Positions 1 to 7,700 of a stretch of DNA of 64,000 bases are shown here, piece by piece; the first letter of the stretch is position 1; each line of letters opens with the position of its first letter. The notes under the pieces are model-generated. The model saw only the letters and a program-made list of their open reading frames with translations. It had not been told where the DNA came from and did not search any database. The stretch is from Nitrospirota bacterium (GTDB taxonomy: Bacteria > Nitrospirota > Thermodesulfovibrionia > Thermodesulfovibrionales > UBA6898): assembly GCA_021814475.1 (NCBI GenBank), contig JAKAIE010000003.1:1-64000 (forward strand), written 5' to 3'. Both the position numbers and the translations under genes were made by a program.

Positions 1-41
1 AAATACGGCGAAAATTGAACTCGCGAATGAGGAGGTTGTAA

Positions 42-377
42 ATGGAAGGTATTGTCAAGCCATGGCATGGGATACAGAGAGAAGAGATCAGATGGAACCC
101 GGAGGTGGATGAAGAACTCTGCATCGGCTGCGGAATGTGTGTGACAGGATGCGGGCGGAGGGTGTACCGTTTTGACTTCGAAAAGAAAAAGCCGATTGTA
201 GCTGCTCCCCTGAACTGCATGGTCGCATGCGTCACCTGTGCAAACACATGTCTCAAAGACGCCATCAGTTTCCCTCCCGTAGAAGATGTGAGGGAACTCA
301 TTCAGAAGGAAAAGCTCCTTGCAAAGGCGATGAAGGAACTGAAGGAGAGGATGGAAGAGTTGAAAACAGGTCAGTGA
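42..377 (+). CDS. 4Fe-4S dicluster ferredoxin-like protein
   Basis: A 111-residue protein with two Cys quartets. The first is Cys27, 30, 33 and 37, the classical ferredoxin spacing CxxCxxCxxxC. The second is Cys59, 63, 66 and 70, spaced C-x3-C-x2-C-x3-C, so its first gap is one residue longer than usual. The C-terminal third is a charged helix rich in Lys and Glu. It is probably a cytoplasmic electron carrier or a small partner subunit of a larger oxidoreductase; no partner is visible. The start follows a strong GAGGAGG site at about 30-36. The stop is one base before the next start at 379, so the two genes are probably cotranscribed. The redox partner is unknown. Confidence 0.8.
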   Translation: MEGIVKPWHGIQREEIRWNPEVDEELCIGCGMCVTGCGRRVYRFDFEKKKPIVAAPLNCMVACVTCANTCLKDAISFPPVEDVRELIQKEKLLAKAMKELKERMEELKTGQ

Positions 378-378
378 A

Positions 379-654
379 ATGTTAAAGCTCATTCTTCAGA
401 TATCGAAGTCAGACGCTCAACTTGCTGGTTTTTTGAACGAAACCCGTGAGTATGCACAGATATATCTACTTGCAAAGCAGCGGCACAAGGGCTGTGAAGG
501 AACCGGCGAGCTTATGAGCCTAAAAGAAGAATTTAGGGATATTGTTGATAAAGTGATACGATATTCTCAAGAGAAGAAGTATATTTCTCAAGATGTATCA
601 TACGATATTGATTCGATTGCAGAGGAGATCGTCACAGAGCAGGATCCACAATGA
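379..654 (+). CDS. Hypothetical protein
   Basis: A 91-residue soluble protein that I do not recognise. It is mostly helical in appearance, with mixed charge, one Cys, no signal peptide and no membrane segment. It begins one base after the ferredoxin-like gene and its stop overlaps the next start (ATGA), so translation is probably coupled on both sides and the reading frame is likely real. The base composition is more A+T-rich than in the second half of the window, as in neighbouring island genes. No function can be assigned. Confidence 0.55.
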   Translation: MLKLILQISKSDAQLAGFLNETREYAQIYLLAKQRHKGCEGTGELMSLKEEFRDIVDKVIRYSQEKKYISQDVSYDIDSIAEEIVTEQDPQ

Positions 655-1046
655 AAATTGGGCTTGAGCCGATTGGCTTTGTTAAGACAGAGACAAAGAA
701 CGTGCCTCGTCACTGGACAATTTCCGATACTGAGGGTTCTTTGATAATTGAGGAGCAGTATAGTAAAGGGCTAAAAGACATTAAGGCCGGACAGCACATT
801 GTCGTAATTTTCTACTTCCATGAGAGCCCGCGGTTTACTCCCGACCTGCTTGTGCAAAGGCCTAAGCATCGTGATGAGCAATTGGGCGTTTTCAGCATAT
901 GTTCACCTGTCAGGCCCAATCCTCTCGGCATGTCGATAGTGGAGGTGCTTGGTGTTGAAGGTTGCACTATCCGTATCAAAGGACTGGACATGGTTGACGG
1001 TACGCCTGTCCTGGATATCAAGCCGGTGACAAAAAGAGATGATTGA
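651..1046 (+). CDS. trmO: TrmO/TsaA-family tRNA methyltransferase-like protein
   Basis: A 131-residue protein of the TsaA/TrmO (UPF0066) beta-barrel family. Members such as E. coli TrmO use S-adenosylmethionine to N6-methylate the threonylcarbamoyl group of t6A37 in tRNA. Visible family signatures are the SPVRPNPLG segment near residue 85 and a GTPVLDIKP segment near the C terminus, both part of the family active-site region. The length matches the short single-domain form; E. coli TrmO is much longer, with an extra C-terminal domain. The start overlaps the upstream stop by 4 bases. Small TsaA proteins are often found in metal-related or mobile clusters, so the substrate here may not be tRNA. 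Confidence 0.75.
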   Translation: MKIGLEPIGFVKTETKNVPRHWTISDTEGSLIIEEQYSKGLKDIKAGQHIVVIFYFHESPRFTPDLLVQRPKHRDEQLGVFSICSPVRPNPLGMSIVEVLGVEGCTIRIKGLDMVDGTPVLDIKPVTKRDD

Positions 1047-1294
1047 AGCTATTGTCAGTTATGTCTGTTTAGATGTCGATAATGCCTCTGTTGAGGTAAG
1101 ACAGTCTGTTTCATGTTTTCAATACTGACAAGAACGTGACCCTAACTGCGCTGCATTGATGCAGATAGGCAACGAGATAGCTCCGTGGATCGTTGATGAT
1201 GTCGCCGGAATTTTGAAAGGCCACCGGGCGAAGTGTTTCATTAGAGATTAGAAAGGCAAAAAGTGCGAAAGTTCAGATGACAAGGAGACGATAC
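1047..1294. other. Intergenic stretch with no convincing gene
   Basis: About 250 bases between the TrmO-like gene and the thioredoxin-like gene. Two very short open frames occur: 1039-1128, overlapping the trmO stop, and 1159-1251, 30 codons. Neither has a recognisable motif or a good ribosome-binding site. They may be remnants of a decayed gene, but I cannot name it. No terminator-like hairpin with a T-run was seen. Confidence 0.5.
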
Positions 1295-1528
1295 ATGAAG
1301 ATAGAAATTTGCGGTTCGGGCTGCAGTAAATGTGCGGAACTCGAAAAACGTGCAAAGGAAGCTGTTGCAATTGCAGGGATAGACGCAGCTGTTGAACATG
1401 TCTATGACATGACCAAGATAATCGAAAGGGGCATTTTTATGACTCCGGCACTTGTCATTGACGGCAAATCCGTGGCAAGCGGAAAAATACCGAGCGTCGA
1501 GGACATAGTCAAGCTCCTTGGGAGGTAA
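1295..1528 (+). CDS. Small thioredoxin/glutaredoxin-like protein (TM0996/MTH895 type)
   Basis: A 77-residue minimal thioredoxin-fold protein. Residues 6-13 read CGSGCSKC, giving a Cys10-x-x-Cys13 redox pair plus an extra Cys6. A TPAL segment supplies the expected cis-proline, and the end is a VDGK..ASGKIPS segment typical of the MTH895/TM0996 group. I chose the ATG at 1295 because AAGGAG at 1282-1287 lies 7 bases upstream; an in-frame ATG at 1277 would add six residues. The gene ends 2 bases before the permease start. Small thioredoxins of this type often neighbour DUF318 permeases, so the pair probably works together, perhaps in thiol or metalloid handling; the role is inferred. Confidence 0.8.
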   Translation: MKIEICGSGCSKCAELEKRAKEAVAIAGIDAAVEHVYDMTKIIERGIFMTPALVIDGKSVASGKIPSVEDIVKLLGR

Positions 1529-1530
1529 AA

Positions 1531-2574
1531 ATGAATATCTCCGTTTTGGTATCGTCAGGGCTTGCAGCGATCTACGACTATGTGCTTGCGCATACGCTTT
1601 TCTGTCTTGTCCCCGCTTTTTTCATTGCCGGGGCAATGGCAGCGCTTATTCCAAAAGACCTGCTGTTGCCATACCTTGGTAAAAAATCCCCTAAACATGT
1701 TGCCTATCCTATTGCCGTTGTTACGGGCCTGCTGCTAGCGGTCTGCTCATGCACGGTGCTTCCGCTCTTTGCGGGTATACGCAAGGGAGGGGCCGGCATA
1801 GGCCCGGCAATCGCCTTTCTTTATACGGCTCCAGCAACAAACATTGTGGCGATTCTCTACACCGGCAGCCTTATCGGCTGGGACATGGCGTTTGCCCGCA
1901 TATTCCTTTCCGTGTTGTTTGCCGTTGTCATTGGGATAATCATCAATGGGCTTTTCCGCGACGACGACGGGTCAAGCGCCGCCGATACCTTCGCGAAGAG
2001 CGATGTCAAATACGACACGAGACGATTATTCTATTTTTTTTCCACGCTCATCGGCATCCTGCTTGCGGGGACAAGGATAAGCGATCCGACTTTCAAATAT
2101 GCAACTGTTGGAGCGCTTATCGTGATCACCATAGTAATCACAAAGAAGTATTTCACAAAAGACGAAGTCCATAACTGGATGCTTGAAAGCTGGGGCTTTG
2201 CTAAAACGATAGCGCCGCTGCTTCTGGCCGGGGTCTTTGTGTCGGGAATCGTCAAGGTGATATTGCCGCAGGAATTTGTTGCTAAATATGTGGGTTCAAA
2301 TTCTCTTTCCAACATGTTTATCCCGGTTATCTTCGGCGTTCTTGTGTATTTCCCGACACTCGTCGAAGTGCCGATGGCAAGAACTTTCCTTGATCTCGGG
2401 ATGGCAAAAGGCCCTCTTTTGGCCTATCTCCTCTCAGATCCTGTACTTTCGCTCCCCAGTATCATGGTGGTCAGTAAAATAATGGGGGCAAAGAGAACCG
2501 CAGTATATGTGGCCTTGATTATTGTCCTTACCATTTCCGGAGGATATCTGTTCGGACTTATGCAGGGGAAATAA
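1531..2574 (+). CDS. ArsP/DUF318-type permease
   Basis: A 347-residue integral membrane protein with about eight to ten hydrophobic segments. The segment around Cys72-Ser-Cys74-Thr followed by LPLFAGIRKGGAG is the signature of the DUF318 (ArsP_1, YraQ) permease family; a second repeat near residue 275 carries the VPMA segment. ArsP members export trivalent organoarsenicals and related metalloids using conserved cysteines, but many DUF318 proteins have unknown substrates. A GGGAGGT ribosome-binding site precedes the ATG. The small thioredoxin gene lies directly upstream and the P-type ATPase 10 bases downstream, indicating one transcription unit. Substrate unproven. Confidence 0.82.
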   Translation: MNISVLVSSGLAAIYDYVLAHTLFCLVPAFFIAGAMAALIPKDLLLPYLGKKSPKHVAYPIAVVTGLLLAVCSCTVLPLFAGIRKGGAGIGPAIAFLYTAPATNIVAILYTGSLIGWDMAFARIFLSVLFAVVIGIIINGLFRDDDGSSAADTFAKSDVKYDTRRLFYFFSTLIGILLAGTRISDPTFKYATVGALIVITIVITKKYFTKDEVHNWMLESWGFAKTIAPLLLAGVFVSGIVKVILPQEFVAKYVGSNSLSNMFIPVIFGVLVYFPTLVEVPMARTFLDLGMAKGPLLAYLLSDPVLSLPSIMVVSKIMGAKRTAVYVALIIVLTISGGYLFGLMQGK

Positions 2575-2584
2575 GGGCGTTGTT

Positions 2585-5410
2585 ATGACCGATGAAGTCT
2601 ATCATTGCATAACCCGTGATGAGACTGCGGAGCGTCTGGGAACACACATTGAAAACGGACTGAGCACTGAAGAGGTCAAAAAGAGGATCAGGGAACACGG
2701 ATATAACGAGCTCACCGAGCGGCCCCGGCCGGGTTTCCTGAACATGCTGCTCCGGCAATTCAACAATTTCCTCGTGATCATTCTGATACTTGCCGCCTTG
2801 GTGTCTCTCGTGCTGGGCGAATATGTGGACGCCATTGCCATCATGGTCATCGTAGTCATCAACGCCATGGTAGGGGTGATCCAGGAGTCAAAGGCTGAAC
2901 AGTCCCTTGCGGCGCTCAAAAAAATGGCCGCCCCGAACGCCCAGGTCATCCGTGACGGACGCATGCAGACCATACCTTCGCGGGAACTCGTGCCCGGCGA
3001 CATCGTCTCAATCGAGGCAGGCAACTACGTGCCGGCAGACATACGATTAGTCGAAGGTCACAACCTGAAAGTGGGGGAGGCCTCTTTGACAGGGGAATCC
3101 ATGCCTGTCGAAAAGGAAGCCGCTGTAGTACTGGACAAGGAGATTCCCCTTGGGGACAGAAAAAATTCCGCCTTCATGAGCACCCTTGTTACCTACGGTC
3201 GCGGCAGGGGCATCGTCACCGGAACCGGCATGCACACTCAAATCGGGTTGATCGCGGACATGCTCCAGACCTACGAGGAAGAGCCTACGCCTCTTCAGAA
3301 CAAACTCGATCAACTGGCTAAGACGCTCGGCGTCGGGTGTCTTTCGATTTGCGGGATTATTTTTGTGTGGGGCCTCATACGGGATACTCACCTGGGTATG
3401 ATTTTTCGGGATGGTTTCCCCGTCTACTTTTTAGCTGAACAAAAGGACATCATAAACCTTTTCATGACTGCTGTAAGCCTGGCCATTGCTGCGGTTCCGG
3501 AAGGTTTGCCCGCAGTGGTTACAATTTGTCTCGCACTGGGCATGCAGAAAATGCTCAGACGCCATGCACTGATCCGCAAGCTTTCCGCTGTAGAGACGCT
3601 GGGATGCACGACTGTGATCTGTTCCGATAAAACTGGCACTTTGACGCAGAATGAGATGACGGTCGTCCAGGTTTGGGCCGGCGGCAATTTGTTCAAGGTT
3701 TCAGGAGAGGGATACGTCCCCGAGGGACAATTCTTCACCAACGACCAGCCCGTTGATCCCCTTAAGGATGTCGGGGTCGCCCTCTTGCTGCACGGAGCGG
3801 TGCTCTGCAATGACGCAAAGCTTGAAAACGTCGGGGGAGAAATAGGGGCGAAAGCGTGGCGTATGATCGGAGACCCTACGGAAGGAGCCATGGTTGTTGT
3901 CGCCGCAAAGGGCGGGCTCCAACGACACCAGCTTGAGGTATTGCTTCCGAGGATCTGCGAGATACCTTTTGATTCAGAGCGAAAGCGGATGACCACCCGG
4001 CACGAGCCTATGGAAAAAAACACCCTGAATATTGACAGTGGCATCGGAGACTCACCCGTGGTCGCTTTTGTCAAGGGTGCGCCTGAAATCTTGCTCCAGC
4101 TCTGTGATCATATTGTTGAGGATGGGAAGGCCGTACTCCTTGACGAGAAGAGGAAACAGGCAGTCTTGGAAATAAACCGGAATATGGCCGGACAAGCCCT
4201 CAGGGTGCTGGGAGTAGCTTTCAGGCCGATGGCTACGGTCCCTGAAGCCTGCAATGCTGATATAGTAGAACAAAAACTGACCTTTGTCGGACTCATGGGC
4301 ATGATTGATCCGCCACGACAGGAGGTCATGGAGGCAGTCAGGATCGCCCGGGGCGCCGGGCTGAAGAGCGTGATGGTCACAGGAGACTACAAGGAGACGG
4401 CAGAGGCCGTGGCCCGGAATATCGGTCTTTTAACCCCTCAGGGCAAAGTGCTCACCGGAGCGGAACTCGATGCCATGAGCGCGGAGGAAATAAGCAGCGT
4501 CATTGAACATGTGGATGTTTTCTGCCGCGTATCGCCCCAACACAAAACTACGATCGTGGAGGCCTTCAAGGCAAAAGGGCATGTGGTGGCAATGACCGGT
4601 GACGGAGTTAATGATGCCCCGGCTCTCAAGCTGGCGAACATCGGCGTGGCCATGGGAATCACGGGCACTGATGTTGCCAAGGAGACTGCGGACATGGTGC
4701 TTACGGATGACAATTACGCGAGCATTATTTCAGCCGTGGAAGAAGGCCGCATTATTTACTCGAACATACGGAAATTCGTTTACTACCTTCTCATCTGTAA
4801 TGTGGGAGAAATCCTGATCGTTTTTTTTGCCATGCTTTTAGGTATGCCAATCCCTTTGAGCCCGATCATGCTTTTATGGTTGAATCTGGTAACAGACGGG
4901 GCTCCTGCCTTGGCCCTTGGGATGGAAAAAGGCGATCCTGACATTATGAAACAACCTCCGAGACCAGCGAAGGAACCTGTGATCAACAGGGAAATGATGG
5001 CAGGGCTTCTCGTAATTCCTCTTGTAAGCGCTATGACAATGCTTTTTGTTTTCTCAATCGGACTCACCCGCCACCCGGAAAGCCCGGCCATAGCCCAGAC
5101 GATGGTTTTTGTATCTCTCTGTCTATCGGAGCTTTTAAGGGCATACACGTCCCGCTCGGAACATCACAGCATTCTGACAATCGGTGTGTTCAGCAATCGA
5201 TGGATGAACCTTGCGGTTCTGAGTTCTGTTTTGCTCATCCTCATTCCTGTTTATGTCCCATTCCTGAGTCCGATCTTCGGGACCGGGTTCCTGGGGCTGG
5301 TGGACTGGTTTATGATGATACCTTTCATATTCATGTCACCTGCGGCTGCCGAACTGGTCAAGATTTATTTGCGAAAAGCCTCAGGGAATGCTAAAAAACA
5401 AAGGGTATAA
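2585..5410 (+). CDS. P-type cation ATPase, Ca2+-transporting (PMR1/SERCA-like)
   Basis: A 941-residue P2A-type ATPase. An N-terminal cation-ATPase domain precedes the actuator TGES motif, then the phosphorylation motif DKTGTLTQNE with Asp at residue 348, an ATP-binding region, and the hinge TGDGVNDAPAL. About ten membrane helices are expected; the fourth carries AAVPEGLPA, typical of calcium pumps. The family expels Ca2+ (sometimes Mn2+) from the cytoplasm using ATP. I chose ATG 2585; an earlier in-frame ATG at 2522 would overlap the permease by about 50 bases. The downstream sufC-like gene begins at the stop, suggesting cotranscription. Ion specificity is by similarity only. Confidence 0.9.
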   Translation: MTDEVYHCITRDETAERLGTHIENGLSTEEVKKRIREHGYNELTERPRPGFLNMLLRQFNNFLVIILILAALVSLVLGEYVDAIAIMVIVVINAMVGVIQESKAEQSLAALKKMAAPNAQVIRDGRMQTIPSRELVPGDIVSIEAGNYVPADIRLVEGHNLKVGEASLTGESMPVEKEAAVVLDKEIPLGDRKNSAFMSTLVTYGRGRGIVTGTGMHTQIGLIADMLQTYEEEPTPLQNKLDQLAKTLGVGCLSICGIIFVWGLIRDTHLGMIFRDGFPVYFLAEQKDIINLFMTAVSLAIAAVPEGLPAVVTICLALGMQKMLRRHALIRKLSAVETLGCTTVICSDKTGTLTQNEMTVVQVWAGGNLFKVSGEGYVPEGQFFTNDQPVDPLKDVGVALLLHGAVLCNDAKLENVGGEIGAKAWRMIGDPTEGAMVVVAAKGGLQRHQLEVLLPRICEIPFDSERKRMTTRHEPMEKNTLNIDSGIGDSPVVAFVKGAPEILLQLCDHIVEDGKAVLLDEKRKQAVLEINRNMAGQALRVLGVAFRPMATVPEACNADIVEQKLTFVGLMGMIDPPRQEVMEAVRIARGAGLKSVMVTGDYKETAEAVARNIGLLTPQGKVLTGAELDAMSAEEISSVIEHVDVFCRVSPQHKTTIVEAFKAKGHVVAMTGDGVNDAPALKLANIGVAMGITGTDVAKETADMVLTDDNYASIISAVEEGRIIYSNIRKFVYYLLICNVGEILIVFFAMLLGMPIPLSPIMLLWLNLVTDGAPALALGMEKGDPDIMKQPPRPAKEPVINREMMAGLLVIPLVSAMTMLFVFSIGLTRHPESPAIAQTMVFVSLCLSELLRAYTSRSEHHSILTIGVFSNRWMNLAVLSSVLLILIPVYVPFLSPIFGTGFLGLVDWFMMIPFIFMSPAAAELVKIYLRKASGNAKKQRV

Positions 5411-5414
5411 CAGA

Positions 5415-6131
5415 ATGTCATTACTTGATATAAAAGGTCTCAGCTACGTGGCAGGCGATAAAAAAATCCTGGATGGTTTCTCCATGACCATCGAAGACTC
5501 GGAAGTCCATGCCCTGCTTGGTACAAACGGAACTGGCAAGAGTACCCTTGCCTATCTTGTAATGGGCTGTGAGGGATATCGGCCGACATCCGGAGAAATA
5601 GTATTTTACGGGAACTTGATCAATGACCTTAAAATCCATGAGCGGGCACAACTGGGCATAACCATGGCCTGGCAGGAACCGGTGAGGTTTGAGGGGATAT
5701 CTGTCAGAGATTATATAACGCTGAAAAAAACGGACGTCGATCCTGCTCATTCCCTTGAGATGGTTGGGCTTCATCCTGAGCTTTATCTGCACAGGATGGT
5801 AGACAAGTCATTGAGCGGCGGGGAGAGAAAGAGGATTGAGCTTGCATCCATACTTGCACTTCATCCTAAACTTGCCATCCTCGATGAGCCTGACTCTGGC
5901 ATCGACATGCTTTCCACTCAGGATATTGTCAATGTCATCAATGCATTCAAAGAACATGGTTCCTCGGTGCTGCTTATTACCCATCGCGAAGAGATTGTCA
6001 TAATTGCAGATAAGGCGTCGCAGATATGTAATGGCAAAGTAATCTGTTCAGGTAATCCTTCTAAGGTAGCCGAATACTACAAGTCGAGGAAATGTCTTGT
6101 TTGTAATGGGGAGGTATGTGCCTATGTCTGA
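5415..6131 (+). CDS. sufC: SufC-like Fe-S cluster assembly ATPase
   Basis: A 238-residue ABC-type ATPase without membrane segments. Walker A reads GTNGTGKST, the signature is LSGGERKR, and Walker B is LAILDEPDSGID, with a following H-loop ITHRE. The PDSGID segment and the adjacent SufB/D-like gene identify it as SufC, the ATPase of the SUF iron-sulfur assembly scaffold. ATG 5415 gives the usual SufC N terminus; an ATG at 5388, inside the upstream ATPase gene, is also in frame. The C terminus carries an unusual CLVCNGEVC pair of cysteines. The stop overlaps the sufB-like start by 8 bases. With no sufS or sufE here, it resembles the minimal SufBC (SMS) type. Confidence 0.88.
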   Translation: MSLLDIKGLSYVAGDKKILDGFSMTIEDSEVHALLGTNGTGKSTLAYLVMGCEGYRPTSGEIVFYGNLINDLKIHERAQLGITMAWQEPVRFEGISVRDYITLKKTDVDPAHSLEMVGLHPELYLHRMVDKSLSGGERKRIELASILALHPKLAILDEPDSGIDMLSTQDIVNVINAFKEHGSSVLLITHREEIVIIADKASQICNGKVICSGNPSKVAEYYKSRKCLVCNGEVCAYV

Positions 6132-7059
6132 GCTCAATGCATTGATGAAAGCATTCGGAGAGGCCGGGGGCGATAAGGCTATTCTTGAAAATAATGAGAT
6201 AGCGCATATTGCTGTAGACGGTCATAAGTTGTTGAGCATGAATAGTGTTGAAGGTCTTGTTGTTGACGCAAAAGAGACGATGACAGGAATCAGTGCTAAG
6301 GTTACCGTAATAGAAGGAATAAAAATAAAGAACCCTGTGCATCTATGCTTCGGAGTGCTTCATAAAAAGGGCACGCAGAAGATTAAGATGGATGTGAGAC
6401 TCGAAAAAAATTCATCTGCCCATTTCATCGCACACTGCGTATTTCCAAATGCCGAGAAGGTACGGCATATAATGGACGCGGTGGTTGATATAGGAGAAGG
6501 CGCTGAGATGAGATACTCTGAAACGCATTACCACGGACTTTACGGTGGCATTGAGGTAATCCCGAAGTCGGTCGTGAAGATTGGAAAGAACGGTCGCTAC
6601 TTTACCGATTTTACACTGACCACGGGAAGGGTCGGAAAACTAGGAATGGACTATTCGGTTGAGGCTGGAGAAAACGCTGTAACTGAGTTGACAGCCCGAG
6701 TCTTCGGCCATGCAAATGACGATATAAATATAAAGGAAAAAGTTGTTCTGTCGGGTAAAAACTCGCGAAGTATTATAAAAACCAGGGTCGCCATCGAAGA
6801 TGATGCACAGGCGGAAGTCACGGGCATTACCGAAGGAAATGCAGAAGGTGCAAGGGGCCATGTGGACTGTATGGAGATTGTGAAAGACAGGGCAATAGCA
6901 AAAGCGATCCCTATCGTAAATGTTACAAATCCACTTGCAAAAGTTACCCATGAAGCTGCTATCGGCAGCGTTGACAAACGACAGGTGGAAACCCTCATGG
7001 CACATGGTCTAACTCCAGAAGAGGCCGTTGATATCATTGTGAAAGGTATATTGAAATAG
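6124..7059 (+). CDS. sufB: SufB/SufD-like scaffold protein (minimal SufBC type)
   Basis: A 311-residue SufBD-family protein, shorter than classical SufB (about 480 residues) because it lacks most of the N-terminal domain. The C-terminal half has the family beta-helix core and the HEAAIGSVD motif, with the alpha-helical HGLTPEEA tail that binds SufC. It presumably builds Fe-S clusters with the upstream SufC in the cytoplasm. The ATG at 6124 follows GGGGAGG and overlaps sufC by 8 bases; an in-frame start at 6097 is less well placed. Two-gene sufCB operons of this length are common in archaea and anaerobes. Here they may support the Fe-S-rich enzymes on the island. Confidence 0.85.
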   Translation: MSELNALMKAFGEAGGDKAILENNEIAHIAVDGHKLLSMNSVEGLVVDAKETMTGISAKVTVIEGIKIKNPVHLCFGVLHKKGTQKIKMDVRLEKNSSAHFIAHCVFPNAEKVRHIMDAVVDIGEGAEMRYSETHYHGLYGGIEVIPKSVVKIGKNGRYFTDFTLTTGRVGKLGMDYSVEAGENAVTELTARVFGHANDDINIKEKVVLSGKNSRSIIKTRVAIEDDAQAEVTGITEGNAEGARGHVDCMEIVKDRAIAKAIPIVNVTNPLAKVTHEAAIGSVDKRQVETLMAHGLTPEEAVDIIVKGILK

Positions 7060-7158
7060 ACTTCGTCATTCGCCGATCCTAGACATGTCCTTAAAAAGGA
7101 ATAAATGACGGGAAATTACTTGCTTGTTTCAGTGTCGCGCTTTGTGGTAGTTTTAAAG

Positions 7159-7593
7159 ATGAATGGAGAAATTGTCACACTCAATATCAGTGAAAAGAAG
7201 GTTGTCGGAAATAAACCGGTAAAAGAGATAAAATTCAGGTTATGACCGGCTATGGCATTGAGGGAGATGCCTATGCGTCCTCTGAATGGCCACAGACAGG
7301 TGAGGCTTCTCTATGTTGAAAGCATCAAAAAGATTCGGAAAAAGGGTCTTGACCTCAAGCCCGGCGAATTTGCGGAAAATCTTACCACGAAGGGCATAGA
7401 CCTTCTTGGTCTTCCGGCTGGAACACAACTGACGATTGGAGAGAATATCAAGGTTGAAGTGACCCAGAGCGGCGAGGAGTGCCATACCGGGTATGCGATA
7501 TTTATGAACCGCCGATTTTTAAATGCATCGAATCTCTCGCGGCAAGCGGAACGACGACGTTGCAGGCAGTCACCTGTCACCCAAAGGTCATAA
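7159..7593 (+). pseudogene. Frameshifted MOSC-domain protein gene
   Basis: Three reading-frame segments together spell a MOSC-domain protein. The first, 7159-7245, begins MNGEIVTLNISEKK and stops early. The second, about 7242-7289, has GYGIEGDAYASSEW in another frame. The third, about 7290-7593, returns to the first frame with HRQV, VESIKK, KPGEFAENLTT, GIDLL and the EECHTG segment containing the MOSC cysteine. Removing one C in TGGCCACAG at about 7287-7289 would restore the usual W-H-R-Q sequence. After CHTGYAIF the match is lost, so the C-terminal part is missing or replaced. MOSC proteins act in molybdenum-cofactor sulfuration or binding, which fits the neighbourhood. Assembly error is an alternative. 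Confidence 0.7.
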
Positions 7594-7700
7594 TCCCAAT
7601 TATTCCGAAATCTCTTGCCTATGCATGGACGAATGTGAATACTCATTCAGAATGGGAGAAGACCGTTAAGCTGCATATGGAGAATGAGGTGAATGCTTGA
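7479..7700 (+). other. Open frame following the MOSC remnant, unidentified
   Basis: In a different frame from the MOSC fragment, an open frame of up to 73 codons runs to a TGA at 7698-7700 that overlaps the TTG start of the next gene. Its product (start CDIYEPP, end MENEVNA) has a CHP motif and several Trp/Asn residues, but I do not recognise it. The overlap with the next start suggests it may be the true C-terminal end of the ancestral upstream gene, now separated by a frameshift. Coding status is uncertain. Confidence 0.35.

Noticed and set aside
1159-1251. A 30-codon open frame before the thioredoxin-like gene
   Set aside because: No ribosome-binding site, no recognisable motif; mentioned only as a possible remnant.
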